From Anticarsia gemmatalis (lineage: Eukaryota > Arthropoda > Insecta > Lepidoptera > Erebidae), in contig NC_134764.1 in assembly GCF_050436995.1 (NCBI RefSeq), forward strand, positions 2,108,001 to 2,172,000: a DNA stretch of 64,000 bases. Reading direction: 5' to 3'. Numbering within the stretch: the first letter of the stretch is position 1; every line of letters starts with the position of its first letter. The translations under genes and the position numbers were made by a program. Shown in pieces: positions 36,401 through 51,400 of the stretch. Under the pieces are notes generated by a model. It had not been told where the DNA came from. It worked only from the letters and a program-made list of their open reading frames with translations, and searched no databases.

Positions 36401-39400
36401 TTTATGGAATCAGTAGTGACGCTCACGCCAGACAAATATCGTATTTTTTGAAACTCTTATTTTTTGGGCAAGATTTTCACGGATAATCATGGTCGTCAAT
36501 TAATAATAAGCATACAAAATTTCGCATTCGTGATATTAGTAACATAAGATTAGTAATCTTAGTGATCCCATTTTAGATTTTTTTATAGTTGTCATTAATA
36601 GAAAATAATTCAAAATCGATGTTCTGACAAATTATCGATGTTATAGTTAGCATCCCTAACCAGACTGTATCTAGGTGCTCTACTGACCTGAAGAACCTTG
36701 CTTCAACTATCACTTCGCTAAATGTCAGACCCACTTCAAAATATTTGTTCTCGTCTACAGCTACGTAAAATAACTTCGGATGTCTGAAAAGTCTGGTTGT
36801 TGAGTTCTTATATTATTGTTTTTACGAAACTTTTCTTTATTTTGATACTTTAACTACATACAAAATATTTGGATAAGATAGATAAAATCATTATTTTTTC
36901 GGAAAGCCTTGTTGTAGGATGCTCCTGCTGTGCTGCAGTGATTTCAATTTAGTTGTTTATGATGCATGACCATATCTAAAGTATATTATTACCTACCTAT
37001 GTATGTATTTAAATACACTCGTTGTTCGAAACTAACTAGCAATTACATTTCTTAATGTACCTAAACCTTTCAGTAGTAGTCATGCCATAAAAATTGTATC
37101 CGTATCAACCAATCCGTTTCTCTTTCTATCCATTTAAACTACCATTAATTGCTTTAATAACTTAGCAACAACCATTTATTTTATTTTCGACAAAACGTAA
37201 TACCTTATGTAACATTTTTTTATCGATTTTGTGCAAATTATCGATACAATTATAGTATTGGAACAAAAAAGCCGCGAAACAAATTTGCTTTTTCAAATGA
37301 CAGCAAATTAGTCGTAAGTCATTATCAAGGTTGTTCAATGTCATGACCAAAGCGTACTGCTATTCAGACTAGTTTAAATTACACAAGTATTTTATAAGTG
37401 GCCAGTGTTTTATAACAATTATGAGTCTGTGGTGTATGATTTTGTTTTAATTGTTTTATCTATGACGTAGAGAATCACACTATTGAAAAAAAAACAGCTA
37501 CATAAAAAGCTAATGATAATGTGAAATCATTATTTGTTTAAATAATTTTAACGATTTATAAAATGACTGTAAATCTATATTTATATTATAGAAAATGCGA
37601 AACCAAGTCTGTGTACCTAACTGAAACGGGATAAAAGTTAACCTAATATAGAATTGACCTATTTTTTTGAACAATGAATACTGAAATACGGGTTTGAAAT
37701 TTAATACGCGAGCTACGTGCGTCAGTTAGTACTATTATAGCTTTTAATAAAAAACGATCTGAGTTTGTATATAAAGAATCACGTTTATTATGATTTATGT
37801 TTAAACATAATGTTATCTACACCTATTGTTCGTATCGCACGAGCGCAATAAACGCATTCTACAAATGCCGAAATATTACCGCCTCGGACTATTTGCGTAA
37901 CGTATATCTATTAGCTATTAACAATTTAATAATCGTAAGAATGTGTTATTGCTAGATAATATCATCAATAATATAATTAAGAATGTTCTTAAGGAGCTTG
38001 CAGACAGGTTATTTTATGAAACAATAATACTTTTACGCATTGTTGGCTAAAAACTATTAGAACGCCTTTTTTACCACAGCTAGAATAATATTACTTTAAA
38101 AAATATTATTTTATTACATTTGAAACGGTCGTAAAAGTGACGAACATGTATTTTTTATATCTCGATTTTTTTCCCATTACGGCTTAATCAACAACGTACA
38201 AATCAACCTTAATTTAAAAACAATTGCACTTTTTTTTTCATGCATTACTTTGCGTGTGCGTTACTGTTTCATAAATTAAAATTAAATATAAACATAGTAA
38301 ACAAGCCTGTTTTTAAAGCATAAAGTTTTTCTGTTCTAAAATCATTATTAATACCAATAGTAGTTGCAGAATCGTGTCATTTCGGTCGGTCGGTCGGTCT
38401 TACCCAAAAATTAATTCTAGATAGACTTTACTATATGCACTTTTACTTTCAAAGCTCTCAAAGCATGTTCACCATTTCGTAATTACACTAAATCACTCAT
38501 GAACAAGGTTGTATTAGCATATATTATATTACTTGCATATTTGTTCCATGTACTAAGTGTTCGGTAATCAATCTTTGTTCTATGATTAATAAGCACTATT
38601 CGATATTAATTATATTGTGTTATATGTTGCAATTTGATAAATTAGTTTGTTGGTAAAAAATACTACTAGTGTTGCGATCGTAAAAACTGTTGCATACAAG
38701 TCCTATTAGAAATATCTCTGCGAATTGATAAACCTAGTCTCGACGATTTTCTTGAAAATACTTGACCCTGTGATGAACAAAAGGCTCTAATTTCCAGACA
38801 ATAGTTATTACTGGACTCTTGTCATTCATTCAGGAATGCCTCTGCATGCATCTAAATCATCAGGCTTTCCCTTTATAATATTGCATGTCTTTAAGAAATA
38901 TTACAGTCGGCGGAGTCATCACATCGTTATATTTCACGGAACCTTCCTTAAGTTTTTAAAACCATTGAAACATCTGGTTTGATGGTTAACTTAGCATATG
39001 GAAAATTACTCTTGCCTTCTGTGACGAGACAAAGATCCTAGAGCCGCCCAAAGTCCCGTAATACGAGATTTAAATAAAGATACTATAAGATACTCAATCT
39101 TCGTTCTATTTCAGGTACAACATCAAAAGTGACGGCGGACGACCTGCACTACGGCGACAAGTCATGCATGCTGAACTTGACACACGTCACGCTGAGTCAG
39201 CTGCCCGTCGTCTGCGAGAAGGTCAACTCTAGCGATATGTGAGTACAGCCTTCATAAACACCCTTCCTTTATAGGTACATTTAAGTACATAAGAATAATT
39301 TTGAAACGATTGAAATAAGAAATAAGGAAACGATCTTTGACGAGTGTTAACAAGAACTTTTTCTTGAAAACCATGAACGCTGACTTTTAAAGAGTCTTGC

Positions 39401-42400
39401 AAAGCAAAGAGTTGCTCCTTCCATATAAGCCACCGAAGCGATAAAGTATCCTCGCTAAGACTTCATAACCTACTAATTACTTACAATAGAATACAACTGG
39501 CTCTGTTACTTATTTAATGCTTAAGCATATGGATCATTTACAACAGAACATTCAATTCATATTAAACGCAAGCTATAGAAATTCCGTATTAGTGTTAGAA
39601 AGTTAAATAACTAGGTAACTTATTCTGTCAAGAAACAAAAGAGTGATTGCCAGGGTTTGTAATTGGGGGTCATAGACCTCTTCTTAGAGCGAAATTACAA
39701 AACTTTGGTGTTTTAAACTTTAGTTGTAACTGGTATATATCTCCAAGGACCTTATGTAGACTGAAAACTTTATGTTATATGCTTCAAGATGAATAGACCG
39801 TTGTTAGAACTTGACACTTTATAGAGGGTTGGTGTATATTTGCTTTAGAAGGCTCTATTTCACTAGATTGTCGGGTTAGCAGTTGAGGATACTAAGGTCG
39901 TCACCGTGCCTTCGTGAATTGTAACCATTACCCATATTTTTACGTACAAATCAAAATTAAATCGTTTATCCATTTAGGTCAGGGACAGACATTTTTGATG
40001 GTTAAATACAGCAGGTGAATTTACTGTTCGGAAGATAAGGTCACTCCTTTTAATTTTCAAATATTTTTTACAATGTTCCTACTGTGGTTCCTACTAATGG
40101 ATTCTCCATTGATTATGTAAGGAGCTACTACAAACACATGAATAATCTACTAATTAGAAACACAGTTAAGACTGTTTACTACAGCTTTTCTACTGTTACA
40201 GCAACTTCTACTTTGAAGCGAGTCTCTAGAGACCTTAAAATCTCGAAATCGCAACTAAATTGATACAACACTCAAAAATTATGACGATATATTTAAATAG
40301 ATATAACATTATAAATAGCTATCAAATAAAAACATCTTTATTACAAAAAGGGTTAACAGGGATAAAGAAACGCAGTATATAAAACTAATTTAAAAACATT
40401 TTAACCGTACTAAAGTCTCAAAAAAACAAGTTTTACTCGTTTTTCCTCAATTTCCTCATATTTTACACTTAACGGTAATTATCTACAATACCCACTATAT
40501 TGTTTACATACTTATACCGAAAACAGGTTAACTTAATTTACATAATCACATCAAATATTAAGTGTTCCATATATGACACAGTTACAATAATATTAACATC
40601 AATATTAACTTATCTATTTATACAAATAAGTAGAAAAGTATGTTTGTTATGACAAAATAATGCATATTATAAATAGTTTTTACTAAATGCGTATGCTGTA
40701 AAGCGTAATGCTTTTGCCTGTTTGTTACGGCAAATGTCCAAAACAATTGTATCGATTTTGACAGTACTTAATCGATAGTTACATCAGTTACAACGAAAAA
40801 TATCACGTCTTGTTCCTTTTGGAGTAGGCAGAAAAACAAAAAAGATAGGAACAATATAATTGAACTTACCAAAAAACTTACTTACTTTTCTTACTTCAGT
40901 CACATCCATATATCAGCAGATAACTAATGTGATAACGGGTAACTAAAGCTTATTTTACGAAAATTATTGAGGCATTGTAATATAATAAAGATTATGAAAT
41001 CTCACGAGTATTACCTATTACCGAAGCCTCGTGGTACAATTAGTTAAATTATGTATACGGTAGGTAAAGGTTTCAAGGTAAAACAAAAATCGTAACAAAT
41101 TATAATTAACCTATCATTTGTAGACATATTTATGTAAAAATATATTTTCGTGATTAACTGTTCACGTGACAATACTAAGTCGAAAAATATATATAAATAG
41201 ATTCGGTTCATTGAAAAAATACGTATTCCCAAGGAAATTTTGTTTTCCACGTAGATGAGCTAAACTCCGTGATATGAGCGAGTGTATATATGCAATACTG
41301 ATCACTAGTCTCGGGTTCGATGCTCCGGTCAGACAGTGTTAGTAAAATTTTCCAATTGCTATTGGAATTATTCATATTTTCTTTACATAGATTATCTATA
41401 TTTTCTTTATTAAACAGCTTCTTTATTAGCCTGGAGGATGGTTACGTCTCCGATATAAGGTAATTGGCTTCCATGCTACATGGAATTAACATAGCGAACA
41501 TCAAAATACCAATGATTATAAATGTATTAATTAACAATAAAATATTTTATTTAAGTAACAATATACCTACACGTGATACAGTCGAGATCAAAATCCAGTT
41601 ATAATATAAATAACCGAATAAGGTTAATAAACATTAAACAATTGGTCAGGAAGTCGTTATATAGCCCATTCGGCTTAAATGATATAAAATATTTTATAAC
41701 GAAGGTCTCTCATTAGAGCTTGGGAATATAAATAATTTACATTACAGGTATATACAGGAAATTTGGTTTAATGCAGGTTTTGAACCTGAAGTGAGGTATT
41801 TGTTGTAAATAAATAAATGTTATGTCTTTTAAACCACCTTTTATATGTAGTAAAGGTTTATATACCTACTTACGTAGAAGGTTATGGTTTTTTTTTCACC
41901 ATAATATTTTTTTAAGAACTCCCGCACTATCTGTTAGTTACTGATAATTCGTCATTTTACAATCATACTTCGATTTACGGATGTTTATTCCTCATTCAAG
42001 CCAAAACGAAATTTGATAAACAAATATAATTATATTTGTAATTTCTACCCTTGATTCACTCATAGGAAAATTTTACTCCGGAAAATGTTTTCACGCAGAC
42101 GAATACGCAGGCAAAAGTATCATAATATATTTGAAAATCTCCATGTTTGTTTAACGGATGTGAGTTAAATTAGGAAAGATAAAAAAAGTATAACTAAATA
42201 GATCAAGGAAACCATTTTTACAGAAAAACAAACGCGGCGCTTATTGGATAGAAACAATGAACTAATTGGATTTCTTTAGAAAATATTATCAAGTCTAACC
42301 CAATTTTTCCAATTAAGCATTATTAATTGCTATGATGATTGAATTCAATTTCATGCAACCATTAGCTGTTATCTTCAATGACTCGAAGCAGAAAAAGAAC

Positions 42401-45400
42401 TTAATTATATGAATGTTTTACATTTAACAAGACAATAAATAATCCTGAACACATTAATTAAAGATTAATCCTTTATTATGTATAATTGAATGCTGATATA
42501 ATACAGCTATCTATAATGTACATATATTGTATGCATCAACAGTATAATATAGTTTAAGAAGTTTCCGTTTGTTTGTTTTAACGCGCTTACTTCAGAAACT
42601 GTGTGACCGATATTGCAAATGTTTGTTTGTGAGATACCCACACTCAAATCGAGACTCTACTAATGGAACATAACGCTATTATTACTATGTACATGTAAAA
42701 TATACATGTAACAGGACGCAACTAGTAATTCAAAGCGAAAGTATGTCTAATATCTACGTTTGCACTGCAAAACCGCTAAATCTATTTTAATCACTTTTAA
42801 CAAAGAGTTTTGATCCCGGGTTAGTAAACCCGAATCAAATATGCTACATAACTACACTACTTTACATAACAAATCATCCACTAAGCGGTTAGAATAGGAA
42901 ATATAAATAGACGAGTGCGAAGTCACAGGGGTCACCTAGTGTTTCAATAAACACATACAAATGAGTCACGATGCAACTGACAGATAAGATCTATCGATAG
43001 ATAGCTACTGTAGATAGCATCTATTGCAAACGGCAGATATTAATGAAGATTACAACCTTGGCTCACGTCCTTGACACAATAATCTTGTTAGACCGTGTTC
43101 TGAATGAAACAAAGGAATATTACGACTAGCTGGAAGAAAGGGAGGAATTATGGCTTTGTTTACTTCTAGACTAATAACAACTATCATTATATTGTACGCA
43201 CTATCTTAAACAAAATATACGGCGAGTGATAGTTAACTTCTAGGTTTAAGTTTCATATACACGATTAAATCTAACTTATAAACTTTTGCGTTGAATGTAT
43301 TGTTTATTATATGAAAGAATAGGGGAATATTTAAAGCGAACACGCATTGTTATGGCCAGTGTAACGTGCGCCGAAACGTAAGGCTTTCAAAGGTAAAATG
43401 CGTGTTCATGTTAATTCCCGTATTCTATCATATAATACAAGATTCAAGTCCCATATTGGTTCAAAATTACTCAATTTGTTAAAAATAAAAGCCTAAAAAA
43501 TGTAAACTCTGAATTCAGCAGTAAAGATTAGTCCAAACATATATTAACATTTTAAAGTAATCGTAAAGTAAAGTATTTAAAGCCGATCTATACTTTAAAA
43601 TGTTATTAACGTTAAATTAAATTGACCGAATAATTGGAATAATTTACTTCTAAATAATTGAATATCTCAATCTACTTATATTAATAGCTTAGTCCTTAAA
43701 TAAATAAGTTAAATTTATAAATCTTTTCACGTAAAAAATGTATCAAGAAAACACAAATAAATTGAATCAGTCCGCCAATTTCCTTGCCGACAATTTGCGA
43801 AGTGAATCAAATATAACGAGGTATACATTACAGAAGGTTTTGCACGTTTTTCACTAGAGGGCACATTTTCATACTGATTACTCTAATTGTGAAGCTTTGT
43901 GCTTCGTTAGGAACGAAATACTGGATTATGATGTGATGAAGGATTATTTGAAGGAAAATGTAAGACGTTTTTCTGCTTTTGAGTATGGAGTAATGCTTAC
44001 AAGTGTATATTCTATTTACGTTGGGACGATACTTGCCAAATGATTTCTGGAATACTATTTAAGACTGAAATTAAAATAACTAACACATACAGAAATTAAC
44101 GATTAAAGAAAGCATGGTAGCGAAACCATGCCTGAAAGTTACATCATATTTTATACACTAACAGCCATGCATGCCTGGGACGTTTAATGCAATTTTCCAA
44201 ATCCATTCTTCACCAGTAAGGTAGGTTTAATGCCTAATATCGAAAGTTTAGATATTCTCGAGGAGTGTCATGCCCAGCTGCAGAGCAGGATGGGTAACAA
44301 TAAAATTTAATCTTAATATTCACTCACAAATTCACACAATAAGTTTCGAAGTAGGTAGACTTTATATATTTTTGCCGGAAGCTCATAACTTTAGCAACGT
44401 CATTGGCCACACTATAAGGCTTAAGATACAATCGGCGACATAAAACGCTAATATATTTAGACAATTGGTCTCAATGAGACAAAGGCACCGAGATATTATC
44501 AACCATGACACTCGTTTCTGGTCATTATTTTAATTAACCGTGTAAAAACTCGGACATTGTGGTAAGTGGTAGAGCAAAAAATGTTAGGTACAATTTTATG
44601 TGTACCTATATTATGGCTATAAACTGAAGGTTTGAATAACTGGTTTATCTTCTGATAATTTTCTATATCCGTTAGATAAGTGTTATAAATTTTAATGATC
44701 TAGTGCCAAAATCAAGTGAATCAACGGTAAAAGTAAGTTTGGTTTTCTGTACCTATAAAGTTGGACTTTCGAAAGTCCCGCGCATAGAAGAATTAAGTTA
44801 AAAGAAATAGAAATATTATTTTCTTAGTAACTTTTAATTATTGGTTCAAATTACATTCACATATTTTTCGGATAAAAAGTCTTGACATAGAGACGTTATA
44901 AAAACCACTGAACAATCTTTTTTTTAGAGTCGTGTTTGCGTATGTTTGTTTCCTAAGGAGACCGAGAAAACATAAGAAAGTTTCATAGGTCTGTACCTAG
45001 AAAATGTCACGTAAAAAAGCTCAAAAGACACTGTAATTATGTAAACAACTTGCGGTTACACAAATACCCAATTTATTGAACAATACAAAAAACTCTGTGA
45101 TTTTCCTTAAAGATATTTTATTGCATTCGTTATTGACAATGATTGGCAGGTTTTATTATCTCATTGTCATAATAATAGGTATTATTGCATCGTTATTTTA
45201 TAAACAGAGGTGAAAAATGGTTAATTCATTGGAAAGTTGGAATTTGGAACAAGGATTAAACTAACTAGGAGGATGTTTTTACATTACTCCTGTTTTAATT
45301 TAGAAATTATAACTAGGAATCTGCCAATCAGGTGGTAGATAATCTCTATTAACAACCCTATTACATGATCTTTTAAAATTGCTTATTATCTCATTGCAAA

Positions 45401-48400
45401 ATAATCGTGACATAAGTCATCACTATAATATAGTATAAAACATAGCCGCTTCCCGCGTCTGTCACTATGTCTGTATGTATAATGTATATACATAATGTAT
45501 GTATGCTTAGATCTTTAAAACTAGTCAATGAATTTTGATGCAGTTTTTTAATAGATAGGGTGATTCAAGAGAAAGCTTAATAGTTAAGTTGGTTGTTGTA
45601 GTTGTTAAGTTGTAAAAGTTTTTGTAAATTAACTATTGAAACCAGGCAAAGCCGGGGCCGCTGGTTTAACGTAAGAGAATATCTACAAAACACCTAATAG
45701 AAAATTACGTAACCTGAACATTTTAGATGAACCTTTTACGTGTACAAGTTTAATAATATTCCAATCAACAACCCAATTAATAATGTCATACATACAGATA
45801 TAGAGCCTACATCATACATATTAGTACCTGGAATCCCTTTCATTGCCCCACTATACCCAAGTCCCAATAACAATAAACAACAATCTCCCTCGCATTCCTA
45901 TTTCCCTTGAAAGCTTGAAGGCTTGAACATTGAACAAGTAACCCATTTCTGTCAATAACGGAACGACAATCGCACAAGCAGAGACAGTCACGTGCTACGT
46001 GGGTTTATTATTTGTCCTAATTATACACTTCAATAAATATGTTTATTCAATAAACAGCTGGTGCCCGCGGCTTCCCTCGCTTTGATTTTTAGTTGAGATT
46101 TGTAGCCTATGTTCATCTCCAAGATAGTCACTCACTCGAACAAATTGATATCAATTACTTATTAAAACGACAGTAAAAAATCGCTAAAATATAACTTTTA
46201 AGATAAACCTAGTGCTAATTCATTAGTCTGTTAATATGAACATACCAACATACATTATATCCTGTGTCTATTTCGCTAACTGTCCTTTCCTATGGTGAAA
46301 TATTTTGTCAAATTATTATCGTTTATTTACCAGTCACATTACAATTCTTAAAAACTATACTAAGCTAATATGTTTAAATTTTCAAGATAAATTATCCAGA
46401 TTTTTGTCCCTGTTTCGATACAATACAAAGAATGTTATGAGTTCCCGAGATTAACCCTGCAGATAAAACGCGCAAAATATAGTGATTGTAGAATGTAGGT
46501 TATTTGTATTTTTATATACATTCTTCCAATAGGTACGTACCACAATAACGATATGTAAAATACCATAAACCATCCCGTTATGGCCATCAAATGATAATCC
46601 TTCGAAACACCAAGGTCACTAAACCGCCTACAATCAGGAAACAATTAACGATAAATAATTAAACCTGTTTTATTTACCTACTCGCGTAATATCGTTTTTA
46701 TAAAACACATAATAATATGTTGGACATAGTACATTATTATGACATGTACTTGTTGAATACATACCGGTGATTAATCGTGTTATAGCTCTTATGTAAACAT
46801 CGATATGTTTTATACCTACGCATAAATGTACTAGTAATATATTGCAAATAGACTTAAGAATTACGGAATTGTTAGTTGCCTGGGACTTTAACGTTCTGAT
46901 GTATCCGGACACTCCAAAATTACATAATATTGTCTGCTTTCTTTAAGGGCTAAATACGCTTATCCGAAACCCAGACCTATGTGTGTATATAGATTCACAA
47001 GATTAGTTTTTCGTTTTGGGAATCCAGATCATGCAATACCTTCAGCAAGATAAAGAAGAATATAATGCACAGGCTCTCACTTATGACTAAAGAGATGCGA
47101 TGCATGCTTGGTTCAATTATGACGGCTCCTTGCTGTCCAAAACAGTACCTACGCAGCTCTAAAACCTACATTCAGCCAAGCAAAATGCTATTTACCTATA
47201 TCAAAATAGGATCAGGGCTTAAATATATTCCCATTTACTTAGCTCCCTAGACTTAGCCATCATTTTGTAGTGACCACGTCCATAAATAGCCCTCACAGGA
47301 CTACTATTTTAATCGGAACAAATACTTCCGAGACTTCTAACAGCAAGGTGACCCTAATACATAAAGATAAAACAATTATACATAAACTTATCGCAATCTG
47401 ACGGAAAACTTCACAACAAATACTTTATTCCATTAATATTTGCATATTGCAGTAGCCAAGTGTCACCAAGGTCGCAGGTAATCTAGGTACAACAATATGT
47501 ACTAATAAACGTTTGTAGTACATTTTTTACAGCAACACGGAAGCCGGTATAAAAACTAAAAGGTATTATCATAAGGATCTGTTATTATCGCTCCTGTTTT
47601 TCTTTGAATGATATTTTTTATGGCACTGTCCATTCGAGTTTGGTTACAACCGGCTTTTTGCAAGGCTTTGCGAATTGCTATGGAGTTGTGTAAAAAAAAA
47701 TTGTTTCGAGTCCATTTTATGGTTGTTTTTTGGAACATGTCATTCTATTTTCGCTTGACCAGTCATATTCATTAGTACGTTTTAAAATAAATGACATAAT
47801 TATTAATTTGCCTCTTACTGAACAATGACAACACAATCATATTACAGCCTCTGAACTGTCTAGACTTTCTATCGATTCAGTCGATTTAGTAATTGTACCG
47901 ACTATCATAAGTGTCATCATTTATCCGAAATTAATAAATAATTTGAAGGATTGTGATGCCTAAGGTTCTTTGGAATACTTACTAAAATATTTTTTTATCT
48001 ATAGACTACGTAATATCTGTATTTCACATTTGCAAACAGAGTTATTTTAATACCTAACGTAATCAATTAAAAACGTTTTCTATTCTTTGAAAAGAAACTT
48101 TTATCTACTCTAAATATTTTTTCTAATATACATAGTTCAACATTTAACAATTTACATAAGCATCTAAGAACGTTACATAAACAAGTAATTCATGGAAACA
48201 AACATTAAAGGTTTCAAAGAATACTTGTTAAAGTCTCTAATGAACTGAACTTCTACGAATCTAGATGTTAGACAAATTTCTTGGTAATTTCGTAGCATAA
48301 GAAACCTCCAATGATTACAAGTCTTTTCGTAGAACGTACTCTAAGAAACAGCAATACTTTATACAACTCGCTTGTTCAATTTTATCAGTCAGTTATACCA

Positions 48401-51400
48401 TTATGTCAATCTTCACTCAAAACATCAACAAATACGTAACAATCGGACTAAAGTACTTGATAATTAAAATGTAGATGCATACAACTAGAATCTATTTGTT
48501 ATGTTATCATTAATAACCCACTGAAAACCGACTGAACCCAATTTCGATGGTATTTAAGCAAGAAGGTAGCGAAGACGCGGCATGAAACATAAGCTACTTA
48601 TTTTCAAAAATACTATCTAGGTATTTCCAAATTTCACACGAGCTGAATAAGCTAGCAAAAAATATGGCCTGAAAAAAAGACGCTAAACTAACGTGTGATT
48701 CAATGGGTCATGTTGTTCAGATACATGTAGAAAGGGAAAAAAAATTGTATACCTTATCTTCGTCCTTAGGGTAAAAGCGAGTACAATCAAGTACATAAAT
48801 AACTCGGTTTTGCAGTTGAATATTGCATCAGTGTAGCAATGAATGTAAACAAGCTCAACTAAACTAGTTAACAGAGATTACCCCGCGGGCCACTAACAAC
48901 GATGGTATAAACTATTCATAGAATTACACCTTGATAAGATACTGCTACGGGTACCTGTTTACAAATCGTTTGAGGAGTAGATATAAATAGTGTAAATTGG
49001 GGAGTTTATAACCTTATAAATGTTGGGTTGTGGGCATGATGGGTTCGTGTCCAGTTGCGCTCATCGGTCAGTAAACGATCTGTGGGTTAAGCAAACCTTG
49101 GCGCGGTCATTCCATAGATGGGTGACCGCATAGTGGTATTTGAACAGGGCGTCTCCGTGCTTCGGAGGACACGTAAAAAGTCGGTCCCGGTTGTTGCTGG
49201 TATGATAACAGTCGTTAAGCCACGTCAAAGTCCTTCGGGCGGCTTGAACAACTTTGACACTAGGTTGACCACTAACCACACGATAAGAAGAAGATCCGTA
49301 ACAGTTATATGTAACACAAAAGAGCAACAAATATAATCGACTTGACTTTATTTGACACGTTGAACATGATTTTTTACATAATTATTATGGCTTTACTTCA
49401 TCACTACTACGCTAGGGTCTCCTCCCAAATTGAAAGAGGGGCCTTGAATTAAAAATTAAAACATAATATTATAGTGCTGCAAACATCAGAATTAAAAAAT
49501 AGAACTAAAATCGAAACATTTTTTTATAAAAAAAAATTCGTTATTCACACAGTCTGTTAATGAATAGATTAAAATATATGAGTGAGCTTAGATCAGAAAT
49601 TCAGTTGACATAAAACATGAGTTTTCACTCAACAGTTCATTCACTGAAATATTTTCATAGGTGTTGTGAAAATTAATCAAAAGTTCGCAGAGTACTAAAA
49701 ACTTTGAGTTTGGCTATTAACGACAACAGTTGAAACGTTCTGATTAATTAATAAACAAAGTTCAAATAAGTTAGACATTTATGCATGAAATTACAAATAC
49801 GAAAGTACATAAAACTCACTTGCATATTATTCAAAGCAGTACAGCCTACATTAATAATTTGAATTGTTATTGATTGGTAAACAATAGAGGGAGATGTATT
49901 TGATACCTATCTGTTTGAAGCTTGCAACTTAGAACATTATTATCTCTAGCTAACTTTAGTCTAGTTCATAGTAATTAGTTAAGTTAATGTTTGTAAATCG
50001 ACTCAACCGAAAAACTTATCGTAACGTGGCAGTGAAGATACAACGTTAAGGATTTTATTTTTACTTGTTTTATTTTCTCTAAAACTTACTACTTGATTGT
50101 ATTCTCACTCAAAAGATATACATATGAAAAAACAAATTAAACCTTTTTATCCCTTTTTAATGAGTTTGACTAAATATACTCGTCTTTGTGTGCAGGTGTG
50201 AGTCACTGATGCTGAACGGGACGCGGTACTGCGAATGGGGCTACAACGGGCTGGGCATAGACTACCAGGTGCTGGCCGGCCCTGCCTTCATGGCAGTCTT
50301 CACCGTCGTCGGAGTTATCCTCGGCGTCGTGGCTGACAAGTAAGATACCCTTTAAATGCTTAGTTTGTAGAGATTTGTACTGTTTTGAATTTGTTTGTAT
50401 CGTGTTCGTTTCGATGATCTTTCAAAATTAACCTAAACCTAGCTAACTACTACCTAACTTAACCTAGAGAAATGATCATACGGTGCCGCAATGAAAACGA
50501 CGAAGAAGCTGAAATTCTAGCGGATAACCGAAAATAAATTTAAACGTTACGACTAGATATATCAGTTTCTAGAGGAAGGAGTGAACCTTAATTGATTAGC
50601 CTAGAAATATTCAGAATGTCCGACAATCGAACTTTAAATACTGTAATCTGTACAATTACTTCAATTTTAAATACAGCTCCAAAATCTAACCCACACTTTT
50701 GCCAACAGGTACAACAGAGCTCGTATCCTCGCCTTCTGCACCCTGGTCTTCGTCATCGCCATCATGCTCATGGGCACAGTCACGGAGTACTGGCACCTCG
50801 TGCTCCTGCGTATGATCATGGCTGCTGGAGAGTCTGGTTGCAATCCTCTAGCCACTGGTATCTTGACCGACCTGTTCCCTGAACACCAGAGAGCGTTGGC
50901 GCTGTCGATCTTCAACTGGGGTATATATGGCGGATATGGTATCGCTTTCCCCGTTGGAAGGTATATTCCTGAAGTCAATGCTTGGGGACTGGTGAGTAAT
51001 ATCCTTTATTTTGTAGTAATTGTAATTGCTTTACTTAATCTTTGAAGACTTACATACAAACAAAGAACACTAAAAACAACCAAATCCGAAACAATTATAT
51101 AACGAATATATTAATTTGTTATCAAATCTACAAGCTCTGCTCACTATGATATTCTCGTAATGACAGCTCACTGTAAAACTGTCTTGCAAACAACAACCCA
51201 AAGATCAGGTAAAGGATCTAAAAACTTGACTATATCTTAACAATGCTATGTTCTTGTACAGAGCTGGCGTGTATGCTACTACGGAGCAGGCATCATCGGT
51301 ATCATCATCACACTGTTCACCTTCTTTACGCTTAAGGAACCTTCCAGAACTACCATTGGCGAAGAAGGTACAGTTTATTTTATTTAAGCTACTTTAGTAA

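Larger units (their letters stand above)
31819..39114 (+). other. Intron 1 of the MFS gene (7.3 kb)
   Basis: It starts GTACGT and ends TTTCAG. It contains a Helitron relic (31901-32085), a long-armed MITE (32478), a SINE (33120), the repeat mosaic of 33.8-36.3 kb and a (CGGT)4 run at 38383-38398. From 36260 to 39114 I see nothing else that I can assign. Confidence 0.85.
39239..50195 (+). other. Intron 2 of the MFS gene (11.0 kb)
   Basis: It runs from GTGAGT to TGTGCAG. The recognisable contents are a SINE head relic (41280), a Helitron 5' fragment at 42548-42640 in the orientation of family A, a MITE (43304), Helitron-like phrases at 45440-45670 and 46055-46100, an RTE relic (48660), the 5S-like SINE (49050) and a repeat fragment at 49395. 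Large parts (39.3-41.2, 43.5-45.4, 46.2-48.6 kb) show nothing I can assign. None of the short frames has coding character. Confidence 0.85.

Noticed and set aside
49060..49145. Possible 5S rRNA gene
   Set aside because: Only the internal promoter part resembles 5S rRNA. The 5' and 3' ends that form helix I are absent and the sequence continues into a repeat body.
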